A DNA stretch of 64,000 bases from Acanthosepion esculentum (GCA_964036315.1 OZ038508.1:43707935-43771934), one strand, 5' to 3'; shown: positions 42,530-53,985, counted from the first letter of the stretch. Program-made: numbers and translations. The notes: generated by a model not told the origin, from the letters alone.

Positions 42530-43735
42530 CTCTATGGACGGAATAGAAGGACTGACGCGACTCTCTTACAGTGAATTTGGTAACAAGTCTAAGAGAGAAA
42601 AACTTCTGAAATCAAAACTAGCCCGAAAAGGGTTGCGTTTAAATTGCTCTAGACACATTACTTCTGCTATGCATATGGTGCCAATAAGATCCAAATGGGT
42701 TAACGAAAACATATCGAAACAATATAAAGACCATAGTATCATTATGAATATTGTTAAAGTTCTGATTAAATTTATATTAAATGTTACTTGTATGTAGCAG
42801 GTATCATTTTAGAAATTGATTTGTAGCATATCTTGCAGAGAATCATGACAGCAAAGATATTCATACAAAAGCGAAAATGTTTCGTCTCAAAATTGAAGAC
42901 GAAAAATCCTTGAATCCATGAGTTGTTTTTTGTTCAAGACAAAAAACTCTGAATACACACGCACGATTAATTCGTGTATTAATGACAATAGATGACGTCA
43001 AGGCTAAAAGCAACACGATAAACACCCATTTCCTACATATTCAACATTTAAGAATTTAAGAAGATATTCCCACTCAGTTTTTTCCCAAGAATTGCTTCTT
43101 TGTGCAATAGACAACAGCAGCGGTGCTTCTGTGAAAACTCACATCTTAACATTTTAACACAAGGGTTAATCGTTATCTATCCTCCTTATCCGCATAATCC
43201 TCAATTCATACCATTTTAGCAGCAACCCTAACTAATCATAATTATTTTAACAATAGTCCTCTCACTTGAGTGACTCTCCAACCATCTACTGGAGGAAGCT
43301 TTGTATACGAAAAGGAAATGTGGAATGTGACATCAATGTAGACACTAGTTCAGCTCATTCATCGGAAAATTCATGTCTGACCTCTTGGCAGTCCGAAGAA
43401 GTCCTTTTTTTCCAAGGTTTTGGCACAAATATAAAGCATACTATAGAAATCGAACTCACTACTCTTGGTCACATAGACTAGCTCACTATCTATGACCCCA
43501 CCCAGAGGAATCCAAAAGGAGTACTAAGCTTAGTTTAGTTTGACAAACACTTCGGCCGTAATAGTCAACCAGACTAACATCTTTAAACATTACCCCCAAG
43601 CGGAGACATCCAAAGCTCAACATTCTTTTGCTCAAGTACACAATAATTGATCACCAGATGAGAATCGAACGGATTTATCAATAATAATAATCAAACATAC
43701 TAGTCTCACCAAGACTTATCTCTCTCTGTGGTACC
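42530..43735. other. No gene
   Basis: Holds GACAAACACTTCGGCCGTAA (43540-43562), a short relic of the TTTCGGCCG repeats. The 87-residue frame at 42534-42797 is unremarkable. Confidence 0.45.
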
Positions 43736-43739
43736 CGAA

Positions 43740-44310
43740 ATATATGCTAAGGTGAGAAGAATACAACATATGTGGGATGCACAGGGAGAATTCTGGCCCA
43801 TTCTTTGATGCTGTTCACCCAGGTTTTGGACTACCTCTTCCTACATATAACCCTTTCCAAGGTACCTTGAAAGACCGTCTTGACGTATGACATATCTCTT
43901 CTTTACTATTGCCAAGAGGGGATACTGGGAGCCTGCGTTGTGTTACTTGGCTGTGTACAAAGTCAGTTGTCTTGTGTTCTCTTCAGGACATCCCGAGAAG
44001 GCGTCTGAAGAATTTCGTTTGAAATGTTTGGATTATCTTGGTGGTTTCTTCTATCAGAGTCCAGATTTCCCATCCAAAGGGCAGTATGGACTTGTCGATG
44101 TTCATCTTGGTTGGAAAGCTACTGTTTTTGCACTTCCAAATCTTAGTGAGTTTTGCCATTGTCGATAGTGCCATAGACAGTCTCGTCTTGATCTCTGTTG
44201 TAGAGCGTCCATCTTTGGTGATGATAAAACCAAGGTATTTAAAGGCAATATTAACGGAAAACTCAAATCCGGAAACGACACTTGCAAGACTGGAGAGGTC
44301 AAATCAATAA
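43740..44310 (-). mobile_element. LINE RT C-terminal relic, second RTE-type family
   Basis: The minus strand from about 44270 encodes FKYLGFIITKDGRSTTEIKT, RLSMALSTMAKLTKIWKCKN, SSFPTKMNIDKSILPF, GWEIWTLIEETTKIIQTFQT, KFFRRLLGMS; then in other frames REHKTTDFVHSQVT and RRSFKVPWKGLYVGRGSPKP. This is the order of the RT-to-C-terminal region (YLG...TEI, YGxExWTL, RRLLG, REHKTN) in a LINE related to but distinct from the other RTE-like fragments. The plus-strand 93-residue frame here is its shadow. Stops and frameshifts mark it as dead. Confidence 0.8.
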
Positions 44311-44440
44311 AGGCGTTGATATTAGAGCAATGGATGCTTGGATAATGGCATTACTTTATCTTAAAACTGCTGACAATACCCATAAGAATATACAACAAAG
44401 ATTAGAGGACTATTCGGAAAAATTAATGGAATATTGACAA
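44268..44440 (+). repeat. Dispersed repeat, copy 1 (partner 46140-46290)
   Basis: CTTGCAAGACTGGAGAGGTC ... ATACAACAAAGATTAGAGGA, CTATTCGGAAAAATTAATGG matches 46157-46287. Both can encode IQQRLxDYSEKLMEY and stop at the same place, so a coding relic is possible. Confidence 0.7.
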
Positions 44441-44444
44441 GGTA

Positions 44445-44595
44445 TGAATCTTAAAATTTGATCGCACTTAGAGTTCGATGAGTTTAAGACAAATATACTG
44501 AAATTTGTTTACGGACCGATGTCAATATTTAATCTCAGATCTTCGGACAATATAGGTTGGCGATTTGAATAAACGAAAGTGGAGGAAACTCATTC
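44445..44595. other. No recognisable feature
   Basis: Short spacer between the repeat and LINE-B. Confidence 0.4.
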
Positions 44596-44599
44596 TAGT

Positions 44600-45230
44600 C
44601 GTTCGCAAATAAACAATTTATATGTGCACCTCCCAAAATCTGGATGGCCATAAACTAGCGGCTGATCTTTCCTCTGATCTAACCATGGCCTCTCAATGGA
44701 GGAAGGACTGGCTTAAATTCAATACGTCCAACAGTAAACTATTTACATTCCACCATCACTTATCATGATGGATGGCTGTTCGTTCAAGGAGGCTCCTAGC
44801 AATGAATGTCTACTGGAACCCATATATGCGATCAATAGCTAATGAAAATTCGGCGGTTTATTGTACAGATCTAGTAAGTATCTCATTTTCCCTGCTAGAT
44901 TTACTCTAGTTTTACAAATGTCAGATTAGACCAAAAATGGAGTATTGCTGCTATATCTGGGCTGGAATTACTTAGTCTTCATTTGTCTGTCTTGACAGAG
45001 ATTTTCAGAAGCGTCTGCGCGGCCTTGTGGTTGATTAATTATTTTCCACACTTCCACACAGACAAAACGTTGAAATTCTCTTGCTGCTTTATCGCTATGG
45101 AAGTGTTCTAAGGAACTACATTCCTTGGTTCTAACAGCCCTGACCATGAAACCCAACAGGCCACATAAACGAGGATGAATCATCCTAATTCCTTTCATTT
45201 TTCTCTTTAACATAAATAAAGTTCCAGTCG
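44600..45230 (+). mobile_element. LINE-B (Jockey/CR1-like) RT C-terminal half
   Basis: Plus frames: KLAADLSSDLTMASQWRKDW, LKFNTSNSKLFTFHHH, SRRLLAMNVYWNPYMRSIAN, then QIRPKMEYCCYIWAGIT, LDRDFQKRLRGLVVD, LFSTLPHRQNVEILLLLYRY. It begins after the catalytic FADD box with the 'NxSKTKLFTFH' segment and runs into the thumb and the C-terminal RPKMEYC...HRRN region. It is the longest LINE-B copy here (about 630 bp), with several stops. No endonuclease domain. Confidence 0.85.
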
Positions 45231-45234
45231 CTCA

Positions 45235-45685
45235 CCTTCTTCCGAAGCATGTTTTCGCATTCATTACAATCTTGATATTTTTATGGATAAGGTTAAGCGT
45301 TGTTTTTAATACATCAATTCGTGAGCTGCATTTTTTGCCTTTTCTCATGGTCATACAACCCCAAACATTAACTCTCTACCTACAAGGGCTATTGCGCCTT
45401 TTCTTGGGTGAACATTAAAATATAATTGCGTTAGTTCCAAAGAAAGACGGAAAACGTAACTTCGGAAAATTTAATGGATATCTACAATTTTATGATTCTG
45501 TCGATTACAATTTTATAACTTCTTGATGTTCATTGATAACATGAATATAAATCATTTGAGTAATGAAAATCATTTCCGTTCCCCAAATTAATACATGAAG
45601 CTGTAGATAGAAAATATGTAATCTCATATTTTTTGCAAGTTCATGAATATACAACTATTGGCAAACAAGTCTTAAGAACTACATA
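45235..45685. other. No recognisable feature
   Basis: AT-rich, no shared repeats. Confidence 0.45.
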
Positions 45686-45689
45686 TATT

Positions 45690-45820
45690 GTATTTTATTT
45701 TACAAAGACATAAGCGCTGTAAAATAGCTATAAACTCAATAAAACATTGAAATAACTGCCCAGTATAATCAACTAGCTCATAGATTCAAATTATTTCTTA
45801 CTTCGGCCTATCTTGGATTA
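45690..45820. repeat. Direct repeat, copy 1
   Basis: TTTTATTTTACAAAGACATAAGCGCTGTAAAATAGCTAT...TAGATTCAAATTATTTCTTACTTCGGCC matches 46310-46440. Confidence 0.75.
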
Positions 45821-46139
45821 AAATTTCTCAACGCATTCTTCTCAATGATGGTTCAAACCGAGATTTCAAATATATTATTTCTTAAATTCATGGATAATTT
45901 TTGTTCTACATCGACGCTTTAAAAACCATTTATTTGCGTTTACTTTGTCTTAATTCACTTTCTTCTGAATATTCCTCTTTTTCTTTGTGAATTGTTACAC
46001 TATTTTGTTATTCTCATTCTTTACTGTTCATGCTTTTCTCATCGTTATTCGTCTTTGAAAGTTTCATGTTTTCTTTCATCTTCATCATAAATTATACGAA
46101 TTTTAAAAAAAAATAAGTTATTATTGACAATACTTTAAC

Positions 46140-46290
46140 ACCAAACCTGAGATGACGTTTGCAAGATTGGAGTGGTCAAATCAACAAAATCAGGGTATTA
46201 ATCCAAATAAATCCTCGGATATTGACAAAACTCGAAAGGATATACAACAAAGATTAGATGACTATTCGGAAAAATTAATGGAATATTGAA
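46140..46290 (+). repeat. Dispersed repeat, copy 2 (partner 44268-44440)
   Basis: See the partner. Here the frame reads MTFARLEWSNQQNQGI, NPNKSSDIDKTRKD, IQQRLDDYSEKLMEY, open for about 50 codons before TGA, and is better kept than copy 1. Confidence 0.7.
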
Positions 46291-46304
46291 AAAAATTATT
46301 TTAT

Positions 46305-46450
46305 TTTATTTTATTTTATTTTTCAACAAAGACATAAGCGCTGTAAAATGGCTATGAACTCCAGAAATCACTGAAACAACTGACCATTAAAAACAGCTGG
46401 CTCTTAGATTCAAATTATTTCATACTTCGTCCTATCATGAAATTCAGGTC
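46305..46450. repeat. Direct repeat, copy 2, with (TTTTA)n
   Basis: (TTTTA)n at 46297-46320 precedes the repeat, which suggests a minus-strand retroelement with a (TAAAA)n 3' tail. Confidence 0.7.
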
Positions 46451-46689
46451 GCATTTAGGAAGAATCGTTGAAATTAAGACAAACATACCAAATTTAGGAA
46501 AAAGATGATGAAGTTGATCAGTAAGCACTTTGATCGATCAACACGCAGTTGACATAAGGAAGAAAAGAAAGGAATGGGTGAAGTTATGGAGGGCAGAAAT
46601 GTTTGGAAAGTAAAGGTGGCAAGTGTTAATTTGAGGTCTGGTAGAATTATTGATAGAAATCCAGCACTCAGGTTTTTTTTAATTTCAAA

Positions 46690-46940
46690 TGCAGGTTGTC
46701 AGTAGATTTTGCTACAGTGATCGGTTACTGAAATCAGATTTTGCTATTTTTGTGAATTTGGAGATATGTGAATTCCACTTTCCATCATACTTCATCTCTA
46801 TACTTCTAACGTCTCCGCCTAAACTCTGGAATTTATACTATTACTGTTTTCTTCTAAAAGAATTTCATTGCAAGTATCCCCTTGCATCTTAGTGGCGTCA
46901 TCACCTTGCTTGGGATGAATTGATAAAAACAAATAAATAC
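46690..46940 (+). mobile_element. LINE-B 3' end
   Basis: Plus frame ISILLTSPPKLWNLYYY (degenerate 'RLWNSLP') and KEFHCKYPLAS. The DNA ends CCCCTTGCATCTTAGTGGCG, TCATCACCTTGCTTGGGATG, AATTGATAAAAAC, the terminal motif seen at 34915-35140 in complement. Confidence 0.7.
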
Positions 46941-46944
46941 ATAG

Positions 46945-47865
46945 ATGGAGTTCTACTTAATTTAGCCGTCCCTGTTGTGCAAAAATTATATTCGGTTGCA
47001 CCTTTTGCTAACAAGCATGCATCAGATTTTTCTAATTTAGTTTCCGCGACGGGTTTGATAACTTAATTTTTTTTTTTAAATTAACTCAAAACAATATTTT
47101 AATTTATTCACTTTCCCAGCTTCCTTTTGAGATTTCATTAATATTTCCTTAATTCTATTTCATTCTATCTTTTTCTTTCATATTTTTTCTTTCTATTTCT
47201 TTTTTCTTTTCACTCTTTCATATTTCGCCTTTTTTCAGGCTTTCTTCATTTCACTGCTTATTTTTCTATTTCAAGTTTGCATTGTTCATCTTTTCTTTTC
47301 TTCAGTTTTTCTTCTTTCTGCTTCTTTAGTCTCTTTATATTCATTACTTTTTCATTCCAGTTCTTCATGTCTTTCTCCTTTAATACTTGTATTGTTCTTC
47401 TTTTCATTTGTTCTTTTCTTCTGTTATTGTTTCTTTCATTTCTCCCTTTCTGTATTCTTCTTGATTCAGCACATTTGCCATAGTGTTCTCTTCCCCAAAG
47501 GCTACCATATAATTCTCGAAGAACAAGAAACAGACATCTGTTTTGAAAAATAAGCAGGCAATAAATGAAACTGTTATTACGTTTTATGTTTCTGTCGACC
47601 CAATTGCCAGTCGGGCCGAGAGATTAGCAAATATTCAAGAAACAGCACACACCCATGAAAAACAGGTTATAATTAATGCGATAGACAAATAAACGACTTG
47701 CCATTTTACGAGTCACGCCAGACAAACAATTTGGAAATGGGACAAATTCCCGCAGTATAAAAGCGATAAAAAACAGCTTCGTTTATCGGCGGACATTTGT
47801 CGCTAACCAGAGTTTAACCCGTGTAGATTTTAAAAGTTCAACAAGCAGATGTAGGTAAGAAATAG
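46945..47865. other. No gene; pyrimidine-rich 47100-47480
   Basis: A T/C-rich stretch yields S/F-rich frames. The rest is unrecognised. Confidence 0.45.
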
Positions 47866-47869
47866 ACCT

Positions 47870-48085
47870 CAGTGTAGCAAGGCGATTACGGACGCGGAAA
47901 GAGAATCGATGTGCCGAGTTCAAATCCACTGTGTCAACTGTTACACATACACATTATGAAATGTGTAAATCTCTTTTATCCCAGCTATGGGTTAAATAGA
48001 AGACCAGATTGGGTTTTCAAGCTTTGGTTGATAACAATTCTATGGGAAGGGCAACCCTGAATTCAAAACTAGTTGTATGTGAGCT
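47870..48085 (+). mobile_element. tRNA-derived SINE
   Basis: Head: GTGTAGCAAGGCGATTACGG (A-box region) and GAGTTCAAATCC (B box, 47926-47937). Body: TTTTATCCCAGCTATGGGTTAAATAG...GGGCAACCCTGAATTCAAAA, which recurs at 50700-50820 and 60040-60090 and inverted at 4390-4480 and 60680-60790. Confidence 0.75.
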
Positions 48086-48089
48086 TTTT

Positions 48090-48455
48090 ATCACCAACCA
48101 TGTAAAAGCCTGTTTATTAGATATTGAAACCAAGTAGTGTCGCCTCGTCTTGTTTAGGTGTAGAATCACGCTAAATCTAAAGGATAAAAACAGAAATCAT
48201 AGGAAATATCCACTGTCAAAAATTTATTCGTAAGAAAAAAGTGGCTGAATATTTATAATAGAAAAAGGAAGGATGTAAAGTTAAACGGTATAATGGAGAG
48301 ATTGAAAAGAAAAGGATATTAGTCAGCTTAATTTACGATTAACAGTTATTTACGTTTCTACACGAGCCACTCCAGCTGACAGATATACAAGTTGCACTAC
48401 AGAAGTTTGGGGAAGTTTTATGAAGCGGCATGTATATATCTGAAAGTAATACAAA
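48090..48455. other. No recognisable feature
   Basis: No frames or shared repeats seen. Confidence 0.45.
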
Positions 48456-48459
48456 ACTA

Positions 48460-48519
48460 ATCTCCTTCAAAATAAGGACGCATCGTGTCAATGCTCTTGT
48501 AGCGTTTCATCCGTTGTTA
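48460..48519 (-). mobile_element. mariner-like transposase C-terminal relic
   Basis: The minus strand encodes QRMKRYKSIDTMRPYFEGD and a stop. The ending YFEGD-stop after a basic RMKRC-like helix is the usual C-terminus of mariner transposases. Only about 19 residues are kept. The plus strand a little downstream (48665-48720) reads LQGELNKWWERFKEEY, which could be a second, inverted relic of the same kind. The catalytic DDD part is absent. Confidence 0.45.
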
Positions 48520-48524
48520 TTTCG

Positions 48525-48800
48525 TTTGGTGTTACGCCCGGCAAGAATGCCACAGAAAGCTAAGAAATAATCATGACTGTTCATAGATCGATATATAGAG
48601 GACGCGCGGGAAATGAAAGTGAACTTGCCGAAAACCCTGACACTATGCATTTGGCGGGCTACAAGGAGAACTTAATAAGTGGTGGGAGCGCTTCAAAGAG
48701 GAGTATTGAAGTAAGGGAGCCATAGTTTAAATAAGATTAGGGTTTGGAATTTATCAAAATAAATAAATGTCCCGGCTGAAAACATTCACAAATCTTCTAA
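48525..48800. other. Unresolved; possible mariner remnant
   Basis: See the relic at 48460. No terminal repeats were found. Confidence 0.3.
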
Positions 48801-48801
48801 A

Positions 48802-49400
<599 letters not shown>

Positions 49401-49402
<2 letters not shown>

Positions 49403-49655
49403 CCCAAGAACAGATATATTGAAAATGTTTCAGAAATAAATAAGAAAAAATGACCTGATAAGACAAACTGAGAGGTTAAGACGCGCTATTTTATAAAAGA
49501 CGACATAAATCGTTATGATGCTATATATAAACATGCTGAAACTAACTTAATGTCGTCATTTATAAAATAGTGCGTCTTCGTCTCCCAGTTTGTCTTATCA
49601 GGTACTTTTTTCTTATTTATTTCTGAAACATTTTCAATGTGTCTTTTCTTGGGTT
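49401..49655. mobile_element. Long hairpin element, 106-bp arms
   Basis: The left arm 49401-49506 (AACCCAAGAACAGATATATT ... TTATAAAAGACGACAT) is complementary to 49550-49655 (ATGTCGTCATTTATAAAATA ... CTTTTCTTGGGTT). The loop is 43 nt. Each arm reads inward ...CCTGATAAGACAAACTG..., with CTGATAA a single change from CUGANGA. A GAC/GAAGACG segment follows in the right arm's complement, so a hammerhead relic is possible. It abuts (AT)n on the left. Confidence 0.88.
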
Positions 49656-49659
49656 ATAT

Positions 49660-49819
49660 ACAATTTCATTGATGGTGGGTTGTTTTATTTTTAACGCTTC
49701 TAGTATTTGAAGACTTCTTATAGACTTTATGCTATATATTAATTTGTGTTAGTAGGACGCATTTGTCGGATTTCTAATTGTGTTTCCTTGCTGTGTCACA
49801 CACACACACACATGCATGT

Positions 49820-49853
<34 letters not shown>

Positions 49854-50685
49854 TGAGAAAGAGAGAGAAAGAGAGAGATATATAAATATACTATAATGCA
49901 TAGATGAAAACATTGTGTGTAAGAAACTTTTTAACTAAGATACAGAATAAAATACTGATATTTATAAAGATAGGAACAAAAATCTAAGATTAGACGTTGT
50001 AATATAAAGATTTTTCTTCCTTCGATTGAAAATTTTCCTGGAACCCTTTCAATACTATACACTAGTTTTTTCTTCAAAACAAATTCTACAAACCTAAACA
50101 AGACAAATTATCTCTCAGTAAATCCTATCGAGCTTGATCCCTACAAACTTATCAACATCGACAAATATCTCTACCGCTTTCAAAATGGCTGCCTAGTTGT
50201 CTGTCGTCTGTTCTTTGAAATTCCTTTTACTCTGATTTTTCCATTTCTATTTTTTACCTATTTTTCCCTGTCTTTCTGATTTTCATTGTCTAATCAATGA
50301 GCAGACGGTTTCGCCTTACCCACCTGAAGGTAAGTATCGTACGCCAAGACACTTGATAAAAACCGAAATCCAAATGATTTCGCGAGATTTTTGTTTACAC
50401 CGAAAAACGGCATATGCATTGATCAAATCAAAATGGTGGCAAGTATGTGGGCTTGCTTATTTGTTGGTAAACATCGAGTTGGACGCGAATGTTTACACAG
50501 TTTCTATCTCTCGAAGACATCATATTTATTGAACATGGTCTCCCTTATCCCGTTAAGGCATCTTTCAGTTCATATATTTCTAAATTGCGAGTATAGCTAT
50601 TGTGATAAAGTAATTATATGTGTGTGTCTGGCATAAGGTCACTATTCCAGTTGGCTTCGTTATATTTACATACGTGCAAAAACCG
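49660..50685. other. No gene; (GA)n at 49820-49880
   Basis: A short (CA)n and a GA-rich run at 49795-49880. The 81-residue frame at 50391-50636 has no known motif. Confidence 0.45.
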
Positions 50686-50689
50686 TTGA

Positions 50690-50830
50690 AATACTTATGA
50701 ATCGATATTTTCTCCCCAAATATGGGTTGAACAACTCGATAGACTGTGTTCTATATACATGGGTGGCAACCGGTTTAAGAGAAAGACAACTCTGAATTCA
50801 AAATCTCAAACTCTGAGTTAAATAGGCACA
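50690..50830 (+). mobile_element. SINE body fragment
   Basis: TTTTCTCCCCAAATATGGGTTGAACA...GGGTGGCAACCGGTTTAAGA...CTCTGAATTCAAAA is a variant of the body at 47975-48080. No tRNA head was recognised upstream. Confidence 0.55.
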
Positions 50831-51378
50831 ACAAATCGCTGCTGGCTAAGCGTGGTGAGTACGACTACACCCGCTAAAAGAAATGCTCAACGAGGAAATG
50901 GTTTCCTCCAACGGAGTGAGATGCCCCTGGATGTGTCTCTGGATCCGAGACAGGTTACCTTTAACCCTGGAGTCAATAGTTTTAAAACTTAAATTTTAGG
51001 TGGCACAATCTTTATCGGCATGGAAAACGGAATAATGAGTCCTGGCTGTATGAACCCACTCAGTTATTCTTGGTTTGCAAGATGAATGTTTGCAGCAAGG
51101 TTCCATAGTGTAGCCTACAGATATATTTGCAAATATTAGTCTAATACAAAGAAAGCTAAAATATCGGATATCTGGTAAATATCTGGTTTATTATCAGAGA
51201 AAGAAGAGTTGCTCTAAGTTAACAATCTCTGATACACCTCACGTATACAATAAATAAATAAAAAAATTATTTTAACACACGGAAAGGTAGACATAAATAA
51301 TTTGCCAAGCTCTTTTTAATGGGAATGGTAATATTAGCCTTTTCTTATCTGGAAAAGTTTCAGTTTTATTTGACTACC

Positions 51379-51588
51379 TGTTATGGTAATTTACCCACAC
51401 ACGCATGGGCTATTACAGCTATAAATAGGAGCAGGTACGACTCGTTGGAGAGTGAAATTTCCAGCAGTCAGCTCTGAGAGTCGAACCGAACATTCTTGCT
51501 GTAACACTCTCGTTTGTATATGTTTATATTACTGTTCCTATTAATAGACTTGTTTCCTCTCTTTGTGTCTTTATTTCTGGCCCCAACA
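51379..51588 (+). mobile_element. Candidate LTR (210 bp)
   Basis: It begins TGTTATGGTAATTTACCC and ends GGCCCCAACA, so it has TG...CA ends with a TGTT/AACA terminal inverted repeat. Inside are TATAAATAG (51420-51428) and, about 60 bp downstream, CAGTCAGCTCTGAGAGTC, a plausible start region. I find no second LTR, no matching 5-bp target duplication (CTACC versus AGAGC) and no gag/pol frame downstream, so it may be one LTR of a decayed element. Confidence 0.4.
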
Positions 51589-51589
51589 A

Positions 51590-52295
51590 GAGCCCAACAC
51601 CACCTAAAGGAAGAAATATTGAGCTTCTTGTGAGTATTAAGCACGCTATTCAGTGGTCATAGTCTATCAAATCCCTCGGAGCGCCACGTTACTCTGCATC
51701 GATTTCAGCGATCCATCCAAATTGACTAAAGTTCTAATTTACGTCAGCCTACATTTTACGAGTATTACTTGCATGACGGCCTAATCTTGATCTAATCACG
51801 GAGAACAACTGAATTCCATTTGATCCACAAATGCCACTGTTGACGCGCATTAAGGTGGTTTTGTGTCAGTGAAAGTCCGTCTAGACGCCTATCTACCTGC
51901 ATTCCCGATGTAAGTGAAGGATTAAAAACGATTTGTATTGACATTCCTTGGATCACATATACCATGATCCAAATGCAGGTCGCCGTGCAGTCTCGTCATT
52001 GTTGCTCTTAAAATGCATCGATTTTGACATGCATTCCTATTACGCGATCGGGTAGAACCTGGTCCACAGATAGAAGAATATTCAATTGTCTACTATTGCC
52101 AAGATGGAAACAAAAGCGACGCTACACGTTCAATGTAGGCAGCAATACCCTGAAATATCCGTCAAGACATTTGATGACACAACCCACAAGTCAAACATTC
52201 TCAAAGAGTTCTAACTTACAAATTGGGACATATGAGACTTTGTAGTATGTCATCTACGAGCTCTAGGCTTTTTCATTATATTGAAACTTGTCGTA
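51590..52295. other. Unresolved sequence
   Basis: Follows the candidate LTR. Frames such as KATLHVQCRQQYPEISVKTF (52105 on) are not assignable. Confidence 0.4.
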
Positions 52296-52299
52296 AAAA

Positions 52300-52680
52300 G
52301 GCTCATGGCCACATCACGTTGAAACACTAGTTCCATGAATGAAGTTAAACAACAACGGACTTGGTCAGTATCTTGATGGGGCGACCGCTTGGGAATATCA
52401 GGTGCTAGAATCTTGGATGGGCGGGTAATGTAATTGTTGTAAAATATGCAAATTTTGTGTTCAGGTTGGGGGAAACACTTAACTGATTTTTCTCTTAAGA
52501 TTTACGGTCTTAAAAACATAAAAGGGAAAGAGGAGGGAGGAAATAAAATAATAATCAGAAACCAGAGGACGTCGAGGTGACCTAACTTGAGGGGAGAAAT
52601 GCAAAAAGGGAACGACTTTACAAGACTCCGAATCCCATCAACTGCTTACAGCTGACTGCTAATTTTACAGTCGCTTTTTT
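52300..52680 (+). mobile_element. 5S rRNA-derived SINE-like element, copy 1
   Basis: 52300-52414 follows 5S rRNA along its length: ATGGCCACATCACGTTGAAA, AGTTAAACAACAACGGACTT, GGTCAGTATCTTGATGGGGC, GACCGCTTGGGAATATCAGG, TGCTAGAATCTT. The last blocks span the internal promoter (box A, intermediate element, box C) of 5S genes. About 270 bp follow that are shared with copy 2 (AATGTAATTGTTGTAAAATA ... AACTGCTTACAGCTGACTGC, TTTTACAGTCGC). Sequence upstream of 52300 is not shared, so the repeat unit starts at the 5S start, as expected of SINE3-type elements. Confidence 0.8.
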
Positions 52681-52689
52681 TGACAAAGG

Positions 52690-52940
52690 TCTGAATTTTG
52701 ACATGTTGCAAAGAGACCCGTATCCGGAGATGCCAAAATGTTCTGCTGCTAACGAGAAAAACCCAGATGTAGCTAGTTTTCATAGACGTATCCTTATGCG
52801 ACTCAGGGCCAATTTGCGTCTGTACTAACACGATCCACCTATACTTACTAGGACTTGATTCCCTAAATCATTATTATTCCTCCCCCACCCCAAAGCAATT
52901 AGTACATTTAAAAAATACTTCTGGATTAAAACCAAAAAAG
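52690..52940. other. No recognisable feature
   Basis: No frames or shared repeats seen. Confidence 0.4.
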
Positions 52941-52945
52941 ATACC

Positions 52946-53105
52946 AGTATTTAAGTAAATGCTCTGTTTATAATAAACAGTATCAAATAACATTTACCGG
53001 CCTGAATGTCCGAGAGTTTTCACAGAAAATATTCGAACCTGTATCCTATACGGAACCGTCATATAGCCTGACGTGCCTTAACCGATTCGGCCACTGACGA
53101 TCGTT
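52946..53105 (-). mobile_element. tRNA-Ser/Leu-like SINE, near complete
   Basis: Minus strand: GTCAGTGGCCGAATCGGTTA (A box), a CACGTCAGGCTATATGACGG variable-arm-like part, CAGGTTCGAATA (B box), then CTGTGAAAACTCTCGGACAT, TCAGGCCGGTAAATGTTATT and TACTTAAATACT. It has the most complete tRNA head of this family here. Confidence 0.8.
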
Positions 53106-53249
53106 CGGTTGGCAAGGTCGAATTTACTGCTTATAAACTTGAATCTTCCATAAATCTCTCACGTACATTCATAACTGCTCATGGCGTATCAAATGTAAAC
53201 AAATGACGTCACGCACTATGAAATGGACAAAGTCCGACAATTATTTAAA

Positions 53250-53453
53250 GACATTTTATGTTTAATATTCTTTTTATAGATACAAGTATTTAAGTAAGAT
53301 TGAAGGTTCGAATCCTGTCGGAGGACGAATATTTTCTATGAAAATTTCTCGGACATTCAGGCCGATAAATGTTATTTAATACTGTTTATTATAAACATAG
53401 CATTTACTTAAATACTTGTATCTATAAAAAGAAAGTTAAACTTAAAAATGTCT
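53250..53453 (+). mobile_element. SINE of the same family with inverted tail
   Basis: GAAGGTTCGAATCCTGTCGG (53302 on), CGGACATTCAGGCCGATAAA and the tail to 53453 match the complement of 52946-53040. The tail part ATACAAGTATTTAAGTAA is also present inverted upstream (53250-53298), so the copy is flanked by a 50-bp inverted repeat and has lost its A box. (AT)n follows. Confidence 0.75.
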
Positions 53454-53454
53454 T

Positions 53455-53458
<4 letters not shown>

Positions 53459-53517
<59 letters not shown>
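53459..53517. repeat. (AT)n microsatellite
   Basis: A pure AT run. Confidence 0.97.
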
Positions 53518-53519
<2 letters not shown>

Positions 53520-53520
<1 letters not shown>

Positions 53521-53870
53521 GATTGGCCTTTCAATAAAAACAAGATGAATAACAAAACATATATTTTCCTCAGTTACTTCTTTACATAATTTTATAATTT
53601 TTTAAATTAATACAGATTAAATTTAAAATTGGTAATTTTGAATTTTGAATTTTATAGTAAAATTTAATATTAATTAGTTAGAATTATTTCTATTTTAGTC
53701 TAACCCTAACATTAAAGCATTAATTAATTATTATAAGCAAAGTTTGTTGTCAAGTTTTTTGAAAATCTTATATACTTGCATTTTGATTGGTCATTCCAGC
53801 TTATGTAACAGTGTTTCCCCTAGCAAGGGGTGTTTGATTGATCTGAGCCTTTTAAAACCCTTTAATCTAC
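53520..53870. other. No recognisable feature
   Basis: Strongly AT-rich spacer. Confidence 0.5.
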
Positions 53871-53874
53871 ATTC

Positions 53875-53985
53875 AACACCATCACTTGATAAGACACCGG
53901 AAGTGTTCAAACAAAATGGGTATTTTTGTAGTGATTTTATAACATATTTATGTTATAATTTTCGAATAAATAATTATATATATAT
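53875..53985 (+). mobile_element. Single arm of the 39760-39960 hairpin element
   Basis: CATCACTTGATAAGACACCG, GAAGTGTTCAAACAAAATGG, GTATTTTTGTAGTGATTTTA, TAACATATTTATGTTATAAT, TTTCGAATAAATAATTA matches one arm of the 39760 element. It shows the monomer form, and that its other end joins (AT)n. Confidence 0.8.

Noticed and set aside
43887..44168. 93-residue plus-strand frame
   Set aside because: Shadow of the minus-strand LINE relic at 43740-44310.
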